Shown: positions 1 through 8,686 of the stretch, piece by piece | How the letters are laid out: each line of letters opens with the position of its first letter | Numbering within the stretch: position 1 is the first letter of the stretch | The notes under the pieces: generated by a model | Databases searched by the model: none | What the model was told of the DNA's origin: nothing | The model's input: the letters and a program-made list of their open reading frames with translations, nothing else | Made by a program: the position numbers and the translations under genes | Source: Desulfobacula sp. | GTDB lineage: Bacteria; Desulfobacterota; Desulfobacteria; Desulfobacterales; Desulfobacteraceae | NCBI GenBank assembly: GCA_023701135.1 | Contig: JAMPXP010000004.1 | Span: 1-64,000 of the forward strand | DNA: 64,000 nucleotides | Direction: 5' to 3'

Positions 1-126
1 AAGTATTTTTTCTAGAGAATTTTCGGAAATTTCAAACTGAAAAGCCGAAGGTTTTTTATTTCCCGAGCACAAAAAAATCAATTTCAAGTTTTTACTTGGT
101 AAAATTGCTACTCAACGATCCAATTT

Positions 127-840
127 TCATGTTTCATGAAATATCTGGGCTACGGCCTCATCAAAGGAATCGGGAACCGGGCCGGTCAGTTCATAAATGC
201 GTTGTGTATACCATTCATAGGTATTCACCTTATTAAAAGAAACGCAGGGCTGCATAATGTCGATGAGACTGAATCCTTTATGCTGTATGGCCTGCTGTAT
301 CAGATCACTCAGGTGCGGAATATTGCCGGCAAATCCCCGTGCGACAAAGCCTGCGCCAAGGGCAAGGGCCACCAGGGGTCCGTTAAACGAATCCGATATC
401 ACCCCCTGGGTCTGCATGGTGGTGATCATTCCGTAAGCGGATGTGGGGGAGGCCTGCCCCTTTGTCAGGCCGTATACCTGGTTGTTATGGACCAGAAGGG
501 TCAGATCGGTATTTCTGCGGATGGCGTGCATGAAATGATTGCCGCCCTCCCCATAACAATCTCCATCCCCGGAGTTGACCATGACCTTCAGATCATGGTT
601 TGCCGTTTTTGCACCCAGGGCCAGGGGAAGTGCCCGTCCATGAAGACCATGGAACATATTGCATTTCATAAAATGAGGCGTTTTGGCGGCCTGCCCGATG
701 CCTGAAACCATCAGAATCTGTTGAGGGGAAATTTTTTGGCGGGTCAGGGCGTCTTTCATGGCATTGAGGATGCCGAAATTCCCACAACCCGGACACCACT
801 GATTTGCATATTCTGAAAGATACTCGTCTTTTTTTTCCAT
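127..840 (-). CDS. korB: 2-oxoacid:ferredoxin oxidoreductase, beta subunit (KorB-like)
   Basis: Thiamine-diphosphate-binding beta subunit of a 2-oxoacid:acceptor oxidoreductase, which oxidatively decarboxylates a 2-oxoacid to acyl-CoA and reduces ferredoxin in the cytoplasm. Visible: the N-terminal WCPGCG with Cys16 and Cys19, likely iron-sulfur ligands; the TPP/Mg motif GDGDCYGEGG at about residues 91-100; and NNQVYGLTKGQ at about 119-129. At 237 residues it is shorter than many KorB proteins. It is abutted by the alpha subunit gene, whose stop is directly upstream, so the two are translated together. The substrate (2-oxoglutarate, pyruvate, branched or aromatic 2-oxoacid) cannot be read from the sequence; the KorB name is by overall resemblance. 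Confidence 0.9.
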   Translation of the reverse strand: MEKKDEYLSEYANQWCPGCGNFGILNAMKDALTRQKISPQQILMVSGIGQAAKTPHFMKCNMFHGLHGRALPLALGAKTANHDLKVMVNSGDGDCYGEGGNHFMHAIRRNTDLTLLVHNNQVYGLTKGQASPTSAYGMITTMQTQGVISDSFNGPLVALALGAGFVARGFAGNIPHLSDLIQQAIQHKGFSLIDIMQPCVSFNKVNTYEWYTQRIYELTGPVPDSFDEAVAQIFHET

Positions 841-2547
841 TCAATGGGTCTCCTGATTTTCAACTGCATCCACAATTTCCTGGGGATAAAAGGGTCTTCC
901 GTCATATTTCAGCAGACTATGGGTCCAGGCGACCCCGGTCTGTTGGCGAATCATACAACCCAACTGAGCGCTTGAGTTTTGCTCCACCATCCATACGGAT
1001 TTGGTTTTGACTGAAAAAAGCAGTTTGACTTTTTCCGCCGGGAAGGGCCACAGGTCTGTGAAAAGCATACATCCCACATCTTTTTTTTTCTCCCTGAGAA
1101 GGCGGACGGCTTCATGAATGGCCCCGGCCGTTGACCCCCATCCGATCAGCAGGGTTTCTGCCTCCGGATGCACAAGGGTTGGCAAGTTCATCTCCTCGGT
1201 CATGGCCGGTAGTTTTGCCTTGCGTTTATCCACCATGGCGTTTCGATGATTGCCATCCTCGGTCATGTGGCCGTCTTCCGTGTGCTCATCGCTTGAAACC
1301 ATTACCAGGGCCTCTCCGGCGCAGGGAATCGCCCTGGGTGAAACGCCTGATCCGGTCAGGGCAAACCGCTTATAGTCTTTTGGAACCGCCATGTCCTTAT
1401 CCGTGACAATAAAGCGTTCAATGATGTCCGGGGCCTTGAACGGTTTTTCAAGAACATAGAGTGAATCCGCCAGATATTGGTCAACCAGAACAATGGCCGG
1501 CACCTGGTATTTATCAGCCAGGTAAAAGGCTTTCTGTGTGAGGCTGAAACACTCTTCAGGAGAACCCGGCGCCAGAACGAATCTTGGAAAATCATCCTGA
1601 GACGCATGGATGACAAAATTCAGGTCCCCCTGGGCCGTCCGCGTGGGAAGCCCGGTCGCCGGGCCGGGCCGCTGGGCATCGATGATAACCACGGGCGTTT
1701 CGGAAATCGCTGCAAGCCCCAGTCCCTCGGTCATCAGGCAGAACCCGCCGCCGGATGTGGCGGTCATGGCGCGGACCCCGGCAAAAGAAGCGCCGATGGC
1801 CATATTGATGGCGGCAATCTCGTCTTCAGCCTGTTCCACCACCAGGGGCAGTTTTTGTGAAAATGTGTTCATCCAGGATAAAATACTTGTGGCCGGCGAC
1901 ATGGGGTAAAAGGATGCCATCCTGCAATCCGAAGCTGCGGCGCCAAGGGCCAGGGCTTTTGACCCCTCCATCAGCACCCCCTTTGGCGGCGCCGGCTCGG
2001 CCAGGGGCCTGGATACAAAATTGATGTCCGCCACGGCCCCATAACCCAATCGTGCAGCTTTAAGATTGCTTTCAATCACTTCCGGCGATTTGTGTTTAAA
2101 TTGCTGCAAGAGGATCTTTTCCGTCACATCCGGCGGCGCCCCTAAAAGGCAGAGGCAGCAGGCAGCAGCCACTGTATTGGAATAGATCTTATCTCCGGCC
2201 TGTTTCCCGAAGGCATTGAACGGAACCGCTATATATTTTTTATTCTTTTTGCCGGTTTCTCCCTCAATAATGGCCAGGCCCTTATCCTTCAATTCGTGTT
2301 TATGAAGATCAAAGGTATCCGGGTTGAGCCCGATGAGCAGGTCAAGCCGGCCGGCCGGTGCGTGAACCGGCCGGTCACTGATGCGGATCTGAAAAAAACT
2401 GTGTCCGCCCCTGATCCTGGATTCAAAATCATTGATCGCCATCATATAAAAACCGGACTCCCGGCAGACCAGTGCAATGAGATTCCCCACACTCTGAATC
2501 CCCTGACCTGCTTCACCTCCGATCTTGACGGATAAATCAATAGGCAT
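841..2547 (-). CDS. korA: 2-oxoacid:ferredoxin oxidoreductase, fused gamma-alpha subunit (KorA-like)
   Basis: Partner of the KorB-like beta subunit. Residues 1 to about 180 form the gamma domain (GGEAGQG near residue 10, SRIRGGHSFFQI). From about 195 onward comes the pyrimidine-binding alpha domain (FYPMSPAT, VEQAEDEIAAINMAIGAS, MTATSGGGFCLM, QRPGPATGLPTRTAQGDL), then the C-terminal domain. This gamma-alpha fusion is the standard KorA arrangement with a separate beta chain. No ferredoxin-like delta subunit is encoded next to it within the window. The ATG at 2547 lies inside the end of the preceding small gene (11 bp overlap), which points to translational coupling. Confidence 0.9.
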   Translation of the reverse strand: MPIDLSVKIGGEAGQGIQSVGNLIALVCRESGFYMMAINDFESRIRGGHSFFQIRISDRPVHAPAGRLDLLIGLNPDTFDLHKHELKDKGLAIIEGETGKKNKKYIAVPFNAFGKQAGDKIYSNTVAAACCLCLLGAPPDVTEKILLQQFKHKSPEVIESNLKAARLGYGAVADINFVSRPLAEPAPPKGVLMEGSKALALGAAASDCRMASFYPMSPATSILSWMNTFSQKLPLVVEQAEDEIAAINMAIGASFAGVRAMTATSGGGFCLMTEGLGLAAISETPVVIIDAQRPGPATGLPTRTAQGDLNFVIHASQDDFPRFVLAPGSPEECFSLTQKAFYLADKYQVPAIVLVDQYLADSLYVLEKPFKAPDIIERFIVTDKDMAVPKDYKRFALTGSGVSPRAIPCAGEALVMVSSDEHTEDGHMTEDGNHRNAMVDKRKAKLPAMTEEMNLPTLVHPEAETLLIGWGSTAGAIHEAVRLLREKKKDVGCMLFTDLWPFPAEKVKLLFSVKTKSVWMVEQNSSAQLGCMIRQQTGVAWTHSLLKYDGRPFYPQEIVDAVENQETH

Positions 2548-2809
2548 TTTGAAGATCTTCCAACGGCAGCCGGTCTATGCTGTCTTTCAACTGGTTGATC
2601 TCTATGGCCAGACTCAGGCATTGTTTGCCTTCCATGCACAATTCAGCATCACCGGGTTCCAGAAATGTTTTCAATTCTTTTTGATTTCGTTTAAGGCTGA
2701 TTTTCCAGCGATCTATTTCAACATCATAAACCGCATCCAGATCGATTCCGCACACGCCGATATCAGGATAAATCTCCCTGATCTTTTGGCATATCTCTTT
2801 TGCATTCAT
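2537..2809 (-). CDS. Small hypothetical protein leading the kor operon
   Basis: 90 residues, soluble, with no family I recognise. It has one Cys in the first half (VCGIDLD) and another in ELCMEGKQCLSLAIEI, plus a charged helical C-terminal half. The start is supported by AAGAAGG a few bases upstream. It overlaps korA by 11 bp, so it is almost certainly co-transcribed and may be an accessory protein of the oxidoreductase. That role is inferred from position only. Confidence 0.65.
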   Translation of the reverse strand: MNAKEICQKIREIYPDIGVCGIDLDAVYDVEIDRWKISLKRNQKELKTFLEPGDAELCMEGKQCLSLAIEINQLKDSIDRLPLEDLQNAY

Positions 2810-2886
2810 AATACCTTCTTAAAAATAATAGGTTGACGACTTGGTATCACAGCTTTGCAAATAGCCTGCCACAATTGGATATGCTC

Positions 2887-2929
2887 TTTCTGAATCCCGG
2901 CATTTTTTTGAAATGCCGGGATTCAGAAA
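2887..2929. repeat. Perfect 19-bp inverted repeat (hairpin) upstream of the kor operon
   Basis: Positions 2887-2905 and 2911-2929 are exact reverse complements with a 5-base loop; the core reads CCCGGCATTT. It lies about 80 bases upstream of the first kor-operon start codon. It could be a 5'-leader structure, a terminator of something upstream, or a repeated palindromic element. Confidence 0.8.
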
Positions 2930-2999
2930 CAAATCAAAGGCTTCATCAGGCATGGACCCATAGAATTTTATGTATAGAGCTGTCGAAAATAAAAAGGCG

Positions 3000-3039
3000 A
3001 AAAGGCCATATATGATCTAATGATCGTATATGGCCTTTT
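3000..3039. repeat. 18-bp inverted repeat, terminator-like hairpin
   Basis: Arms 3000-3017 and 3022-3039 are complementary except for one position and have a 4-base loop. The outer ends are AAAA and TTTT, so it could end transcription in either direction. No gene reads into it obviously from either side. Confidence 0.7.
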
Positions 3040-3315
3040 CCCGGCAGAAAAACGGTTAAAGCCAACCCGCCTTTGAGAGCAGGGTTAATTCCCCTTCCCG
3101 CTGACGGCGAACCCGCTGGGCGTAAGGCCGGTGGCGGACGGTGTCCCGGCGATATTGGAAAGATAGGCGCTGCCAAGGGTTTCAATATGGCCGTGGATAT
3201 GGGAAAGAATAACAAATATCTTGCAAAAACCCCAGGGTTGCGATAAAAAATAATTTCCCAAGCATGCGATACGATTACCGTATATGAAAAACTACCATTC
3301 AAGGAGAAGCCGGCC

Positions 3316-4452
3316 GTGATCAATAGATGCAGGCGAACATTATTTCCGGGGATATGGATCATAACAGGGCTTTTGATGGGGCTCTTATTTTCAGCCTGCG
3401 GGGACAAAGAGCCTCTGCTGATCGGTTTCTTGGGCGGCACCTCCGGCCGTGTGGCCGATCTGGGCATTTCCGGCCGGGATGCGGTCCAAATGGCCGTTGA
3501 CCAGTGCAACCGGGAAGGCGGCATTCACGGCCGTCAGGTTCAGCTTGTCATGAAAGACGATCAGCAGGACCCTGAAATCGCCCGGCAGGCGGTTCAGGAA
3601 ATGATCCGCAACGGCGTGGCCGCCGTCATCGGGCCCATGACCAGCGATATGAGCCTGGCCATCCTTCCCCTTCTGGATGAGGCCGGCATCCTTGCCGTAA
3701 GCCCCACAGGAACCTCCCAATTGCTTTCCGGGCGGGACGATTATTTCTTCAGGGTCTGCTCGACCACCCGGGAATTTGCAGTCAAGAGCGCCAACTATCA
3801 GATCCAGTCCGGGAACATGCGGCGGATCAGCGCCATCTATGACAAAAGCAATCTTTCTTTTTGCAAAAACTGGCTGGAAAATTTTACGGAAACCTTTACC
3901 GCCCTGGGGGGAGAGGTGATCCATACCCTGGAATTCCAAGCCGGGGAGGACCGTTCCTTTCTGGAACTCGGCCATGATGTGTTAAGGATGAACCCCGATG
4001 GAATCCTGATCATCGCCAATTCCATGGATTCGGCCATGTTATGCCAGCAGATCCGTAAACTTGATGCGGACATCGCCATCACCCTGGCGGACTGGGGAGG
4101 CACGGAACGGCTCCTGGAACTGGGCGGCAAGGCTGTAGAAGGTGTCACCGTGGTGCAGACCTTTAATCGCGACAATCCCAATCCCCGGTTCCAGGATTTC
4201 CGAAAAGAATACCTCGGCCGGTTTCACCGGGAGCCTGGGTTTCCCGGTGTCTATGCCCATGATGCCGTCCAGGTGGTACTCACCGCTCTGAAAAACCGAA
4301 AAAAAGATCAGAACCTCAAATCTACCGTGCTTTCCCTTAAAACATTCCAAGGCTTGCAGAACGATTTCAGCTTTGATGAGTTCGGCGATGTGGAACGTTT
4401 AAACGCATCCATCAGCATTGTCCAAAATCAAAAATTTGTTGTCGTGGACTAA
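3316..4452 (+). CDS. Periplasmic amino-acid-type solute-binding lipoprotein (LivJ family)
   Basis: 378 residues starting at GTG, with AAGGAG 9 bases upstream. The N-terminus is a lipoprotein signal (hydrophobic ITGLLMGLLFSAC, lipobox FSAC followed by Gly), so it is a membrane-anchored periplasmic protein. The mature part is a type-1 periplasmic binding fold like branched-chain amino acid receptors (LLIGFLGGTSGRVADLG, AVIGPMTSDMSLAILP, VSPTGTSQLLSG). No permease or ATPase gene is adjacent. The next gene, 4 bases on, is a membrane-bound hybrid histidine kinase, so the likely job is ligand capture for signalling. The ligand is unknown. Confidence 0.85.
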   Translation: MINRCRRTLFPGIWIITGLLMGLLFSACGDKEPLLIGFLGGTSGRVADLGISGRDAVQMAVDQCNREGGIHGRQVQLVMKDDQQDPEIARQAVQEMIRNGVAAVIGPMTSDMSLAILPLLDEAGILAVSPTGTSQLLSGRDDYFFRVCSTTREFAVKSANYQIQSGNMRRISAIYDKSNLSFCKNWLENFTETFTALGGEVIHTLEFQAGEDRSFLELGHDVLRMNPDGILIIANSMDSAMLCQQIRKLDADIAITLADWGGTERLLELGGKAVEGVTVVQTFNRDNPNPRFQDFRKEYLGRFHREPGFPGVYAHDAVQVVLTALKNRKKDQNLKSTVLSLKTFQGLQNDFSFDEFGDVERLNASISIVQNQKFVVVD

Positions 4453-4456
4453 TCCC

Positions 4457-7400
4457 ATGAAATCACCCATGTCCATCCGCCTCTATCTGTCCATCAAATT
4501 CGGCATTGTGGCCATAGTACCGGTTCTCATCATTGCCGTGGTCATCTGGCAGTTTCAAATCCCCCAGATGCGGACCCGGACGGAAATTCAGCAAAAGGGC
4601 ATGGCCCGGGCCATTGCCGGCCAGATATCGGCCCATCTCATGGGAGGTGAACGCCAATTGTCGGCTTTGGCTGATTATCTGAAACAGCAGGACGATTTCC
4701 AGCCCTCCCGGCTCTTTTCTCTGCTGGATTCACAATGCGGAGAGGGTAATCTCTTTGAGGCCATTTATATTACCGCTCCCCAGGGCAACGGCATCACCGC
4801 CATCGGCCTGTCCCGCAGTTGCCGTTCCAAGCGGGAGGACCTGCTGGGATTGGATCTGTCAGGCCGGAGCTTTATTCATCAGAGCCGGAGCCCGGAAACT
4901 CCCCTCTGGTCGGAAACCTTTCTGTCCACCACCACCAGCCGACTGGCCGTGGCCCTGGTCGTTCCGCTGGCCCACGACCTGATCATCGGTGAAATCACCC
5001 TGGACAAACTCTCCGAATTGATCCGTCTTTTGCCGGTGGAATCAGGGCTGACCGTCCTGGTGCTTGATGGGCAAAATCGTGTGGTGGCGGATTCACAACA
5101 GATCCGCTTGGGCCGGCAGGTAAATTTAATTCCCCAAAAGGATGCTGAAGGGGAAACCGAATTTGCCGCAGGCGCCTTCGATCTGGAGGGCAAGTCCTTT
5201 TTAGGAACGGTGGTGGATATTCAGGGGTTGGGCTGGAAAGTCCTGGTGGCCCAGCCCATTGAGGATGCCTATAAACCGATACGCTTTGCTTTTATCATGA
5301 GTGTTCTGGTATTGAGCGTGTCCCTGGCGCTGGCATTGGCGGCAGCCGCCTTCCAGGCCGGCAATCTTTCCAGACTTCTCCGGTTTTATACCCAGCAGGC
5401 CCAGGCCATTTCCCAGGGCAATTATAATTTGCAATGGCCCCCCTCTAAAACCGCCGAACTGATGAACCTGGGGCAAAGTTTTAAACGCATGGCCCAAGGA
5501 ATCAGCCATCGCGAAAAGGCCCTGGTTGAAAGTGAAACCCGTATGCGGATTACCCTGGATTCCATTGGGGATGCCGTTATTACAACCGATGATCACGGCC
5601 GTATCAACCGGATGAATCCCATGGCTGAAAAATTAACGGGCCGCTCATTGATCGAAGCTTCGGGCCTTCCCTTGCCCGAGGTGTTCCGGATCATCAACGC
5701 CCATACCCGGGAACCGGTTGCCAATCCGGTTACAAAAGTTCTGGCCGAGGGAAAAATTATCGGTCTTGCCAACCATACCCTCCTCCTCTCCAAAGACGGG
5801 CGCGAATACCAGATCGCCGACAGCGGAGCCCCCATACGGGATACGGACGGGCAAATCGTCGGTGTGGTCCTGGTCTTCCGGGATGTCACCGAAACCTATG
5901 CCAGGGAAGAAAAAATACGGGAGAATGAACGACTGCTGAAAAACATGACCGCCAATGTTCCGGGCGTTGTCTATCAAATGAGGGTTCAGACCGGTTCCAA
6001 GCCATCGCATACGGTGAATTATGTGAGCCCGAGGGCATTGGACATATTCGGCATTGAAGCCTGCCCGGAAACTTTCTTCAATGTCTTTCTCCAATGCCTA
6101 CCCCCCCCTGACAGGGAAGGTTTCCTCAGATCCGTCACCGTTGCGGTTGACGGCCTCAAGCCCTGGCGTTATGAAGGCCGGTTCGTTAAACCATCGGGAG
6201 AGCACCTGTGGTTCTCGGGCCATGCCGGTGTCCGAAAAACCGGGGAGGATGTGGTGTTCAACGGGGTCTTGATGGACATCACGGAACGCCGTCAGATGGA
6301 AGAGGATCTCCGCATGACCCGGTTCAGCTTTGAAAAGGCCTCCGTCGGTATCTACCGCATCGGATCCGATGCCCGGATCATGGACGCAAACGAGTCGGCG
6401 GCGCGGGTCCTGGGGTATACCCCGGAGGAGATGAAATCCCTGACCCTCTATGATATTGACCCCCTTCTTAAAACCGAAGACCTGCCCCTCATGTGGGAAA
6501 GGCTCTGCCATAATAAAATAGACCGGTTTGAAACCATTCACCGCAGAAAGAACGGGGAAGAGATACCGATGGAGATCACATCCAATCTGCTGGAATACGA
6601 CGGCCGGAAATTCTCGATTTCCTTTGCCCTGGACATTTCCCAGCGTCGGCAAGCGGAAAAGGAGGCCAAACGGTTGCAGGAGGCCCTGTCCCAGTCCCAG
6701 AAAATGGAAGCCGTGGGCACCCTGGCAGGCGGGATCGCCCATGATTTCAACAATATCCTTTCGGCCATGATCGGTTTTTCAGAGCTGTCCCTGGGCCGGA
6801 CAGAGGCAGGCTCCCCCGTCCATCGCCATTTACAAAAAATCCTCACGGCCGGGCTGCGGGCCAGGGATCTGGTCAGGCAAATCCTTATTTTCAGCCGCCA
6901 GGACGAACTCAAGCTGAGGCCTTTAGCGATCGGTCCCCTGGTTAAAGAAACCCTCAAACTGCTGCGCTCCACCATTCTTGCCACCATTGACATATCCCAT
7001 GACATCCGGGAAGATATGGACCCGGTCATGGCTGATCCAACCCAGATCCATCAAATCGTCATGAATCTTTGCACCAACGCGGCCCACAGCATGGAACCCC
7101 ATGGGGGCAGGTTAAACGTCACCCTGTCCCGGACAGCCCTCTCCCTGCAGGACAGCCGGCTGCATCCGGGGCTTGTGCCGGGCGATTATGCAAAACTCAC
7201 TGTCCAGGATACCGGCAAGGGGATTCCTCCGGAACTCATGGGAAAGATATTTGATCCCTATTTCACCACCAAGGAAAAGGGGAAAGGCACAGGGCTGGGC
7301 CTGGCCGTCGTGGACGGCATCGTCCGAAGCTATGGCGGGGCCGTTTATGTCTACAGCGAACCGGATATGGGAACAACCTTCAATGTCTTTTTTCCTACTG

Positions 7401-7831
7401 TAAAAACGAAAATCACCTTGGAAAAAAATGAAACCCTTGAACTGCCCAGAGGAGATGAGCATATTTTACTGGTAGATGACGAACCCGCACTGCTGGACGT
7501 GGGACAACAATTGCTGGAACAACTGGGTTACCGGGTCTCAACCGCCGTCAACGGAGAAACGGCATTGGATCTGTTTTGCAGCGCACCCCAGGCCGTCGAT
7601 CTGGTCATCACCGATATGATCATGCCTAAAATGACAGGGGATAGACTGGCTGTGGAACTCCTGAAGATCAGGCCGGGCCTGCCCATTGTTCTGAGCACGG
7701 GATACAGTATGGCCATATCCAAGGAAAGGGCTCTGGAAATCGGGGTCAAGGCCTTTATTTTTAAACCTGTTGTCGAGGCTGAATTGGCCGGAATCATCAG
7801 GGCCGTTCTGGATGAAGCCCGGCAGAAATAA
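4457..7831 (+). CDS. Membrane hybrid sensor histidine kinase with Cache, HAMP, three PAS domains and receiver
   Basis: About 1124 residues from the ATG at 4457; an earlier in-frame start would overlap the upstream gene by 35 bases and adds nothing membrane-like. Order: transmembrane helix 1 (FGIVAIVPVLIIAVVIW), a periplasmic Cache-like domain of roughly 250 residues, transmembrane helix 2 (MSVLVLSVSLALALAAAAF), HAMP, and three PAS domains, the first beginning near RITLDSIGDAVITTDDHG. Then come HisKA with the phospho-accepting His in GGIAHDFNNIL, HATPase (DTGKGIPPELMGKIF, GTGLGLAVV) and a C-terminal receiver (LLVDDEPALLD, VITDMIMPKM with the acceptor Asp). No response regulator with an output domain follows. 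Ligand input probably comes from the binding lipoprotein encoded 4 bases upstream. Confidence 0.92.
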   Translation: MKSPMSIRLYLSIKFGIVAIVPVLIIAVVIWQFQIPQMRTRTEIQQKGMARAIAGQISAHLMGGERQLSALADYLKQQDDFQPSRLFSLLDSQCGEGNLFEAIYITAPQGNGITAIGLSRSCRSKREDLLGLDLSGRSFIHQSRSPETPLWSETFLSTTTSRLAVALVVPLAHDLIIGEITLDKLSELIRLLPVESGLTVLVLDGQNRVVADSQQIRLGRQVNLIPQKDAEGETEFAAGAFDLEGKSFLGTVVDIQGLGWKVLVAQPIEDAYKPIRFAFIMSVLVLSVSLALALAAAAFQAGNLSRLLRFYTQQAQAISQGNYNLQWPPSKTAELMNLGQSFKRMAQGISHREKALVESETRMRITLDSIGDAVITTDDHGRINRMNPMAEKLTGRSLIEASGLPLPEVFRIINAHTREPVANPVTKVLAEGKIIGLANHTLLLSKDGREYQIADSGAPIRDTDGQIVGVVLVFRDVTETYAREEKIRENERLLKNMTANVPGVVYQMRVQTGSKPSHTVNYVSPRALDIFGIEACPETFFNVFLQCLPPPDREGFLRSVTVAVDGLKPWRYEGRFVKPSGEHLWFSGHAGVRKTGEDVVFNGVLMDITERRQMEEDLRMTRFSFEKASVGIYRIGSDARIMDANESAARVLGYTPEEMKSLTLYDIDPLLKTEDLPLMWERLCHNKIDRFETIHRRKNGEEIPMEITSNLLEYDGRKFSISFALDISQRRQAEKEAKRLQEALSQSQKMEAVGTLAGGIAHDFNNILSAMIGFSELSLGRTEAGSPVHRHLQKILTAGLRARDLVRQILIFSRQDELKLRPLAIGPLVKETLKLLRSTILATIDISHDIREDMDPVMADPTQIHQIVMNLCTNAAHSMEPHGGRLNVTLSRTALSLQDSRLHPGLVPGDYAKLTVQDTGKGIPPELMGKIFDPYFTTKEKGKGTGLGLAVVDGIVRSYGGAVYVYSEPDMGTTFNVFFPTVKTKITLEKNETLELPRGDEHILLVDDEPALLDVGQQLLEQLGYRVSTAVNGETALDLFCSAPQAVDLVITDMIMPKMTGDRLAVELLKIRPGLPIVLSTGYSMAISKERALEIGVKAFIFKPVVEAELAGIIRAVLDEARQK

Positions 7832-7875
7832 TCCCAGGCTCTCAACAGAGGCCTCAAGAAAATAGGGAGACCCGG

Positions 7876-8667
7876 ATGAACAAGATCATCCAGCAGGTTG
7901 ATATTGCACGGATCAAAAATAAGATAAGAATTCTGACCCGGGACAGTATCATTGACGAAGATATTCTGGAAATTCATATCAACGGGGAAAAAACATTTCA
8001 GATGGTGTTTTCCATGACCCATACCCGGGCCCTGGCCGCAGGATTTTTATTTACCCAGGGTATTGTCCGGGAAAAAGCCGACATTCTGGATCTGATTTTT
8101 GTTGAAGAGACAAAACAGTGCCGGGTCACTCTGGGAGATTCAGCCCTGAAACGCCTGGATGAATTCAAAACCATGGGTTCCATCCGGGGGTCTTCCGGAG
8201 GGGCATTGCTGCAGAATCCGGACCGGATACCCATACCGGACAGGGCCCGGGACTTTTCGATCACCTATGACCAGGTATCCGCACTGATCCAACTGCATGG
8301 GGACCATTCGGAACTGTTTCACCAAACCGGGGCCGTCCACAGCGCAGGGCTGTGTAACCCCTTCCATATCCTTGCCTATTATGAAGACATCGGACGGCAC
8401 AATGCTCTGGACAAACTGGCAGGAGATATCCTGTTAAGGGAAATTCCCGTTGGGGACAAGGTGGCCACCCTGAGCTGCCGAATGTCCCTTGAAATCATCG
8501 GGAAAATCATCCGGACCGGCATTCCCGTAGTGATTTCCAATGCGGCCCCCACCCTTTCCGCCGTCCGGATGGCCGACCGGGCCGGTCTGACCCTCATCGG
8601 ATTTGCCCGGGACAACCGCTTTAACATCTATACCCATGAAAAACGGATTGTTCCGGGCAAGGATTAA
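7876..8667 (+). CDS. fdhD: FdhD-family sulfurtransferase lacking the usual catalytic cysteine loop
   Basis: FdhD proteins pass sulfur to the molybdenum or tungsten bis-pterin cofactor of formate dehydrogenases. The family is shown by EDIGRHNALDKLAGD at about residues 170-184 and by SNAAPTLSAVRMA and LIGFARDNRFNIYT. GGGAGACCCGG precedes the ATG. Oddity: the loop that in E. coli FdhD carries the CxxC cysteines appears here as RGSSGG at about 104-109, with no Cys. The remaining cysteines are C82, C160 and C201; C201 is in SCRMS, where the family usually has SGR. It may be a divergent or inactive FdhD, or one using another cysteine. No formate dehydrogenase is in the window. Confidence 0.85.
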   Translation: MNKIIQQVDIARIKNKIRILTRDSIIDEDILEIHINGEKTFQMVFSMTHTRALAAGFLFTQGIVREKADILDLIFVEETKQCRVTLGDSALKRLDEFKTMGSIRGSSGGALLQNPDRIPIPDRARDFSITYDQVSALIQLHGDHSELFHQTGAVHSAGLCNPFHILAYYEDIGRHNALDKLAGDILLREIPVGDKVATLSCRMSLEIIGKIIRTGIPVVISNAAPTLSAVRMADRAGLTLIGFARDNRFNIYTHEKRIVPGKD

Positions 8668-8686
8668 CCCTTCAGTAGAAATTATC

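Larger units (their letters stand above)
2810..3315. other. Intergenic region between divergent operons, with two strong hairpins
   Basis: About 500 bases between the minus-strand kor operon and the plus-strand binding-protein gene. It holds two long inverted repeats, described separately. No convincing gene was found. A minus-strand stretch at about 3060-3260 translates to a plausible-looking peptide but contains a stop and has no start signal. Confidence 0.6.

Noticed and set aside
1-126. Terminator after korB
   Set aside because: Only a 5-bp stem (CAAGT/ACTTG) with a T-rich end is visible; too weak to call.
3060-3260. Coding-like peptide on the minus strand
   Set aside because: Has an internal stop, no start or ribosome binding site, and no recognisable homology; possibly a relic, but not supportable.
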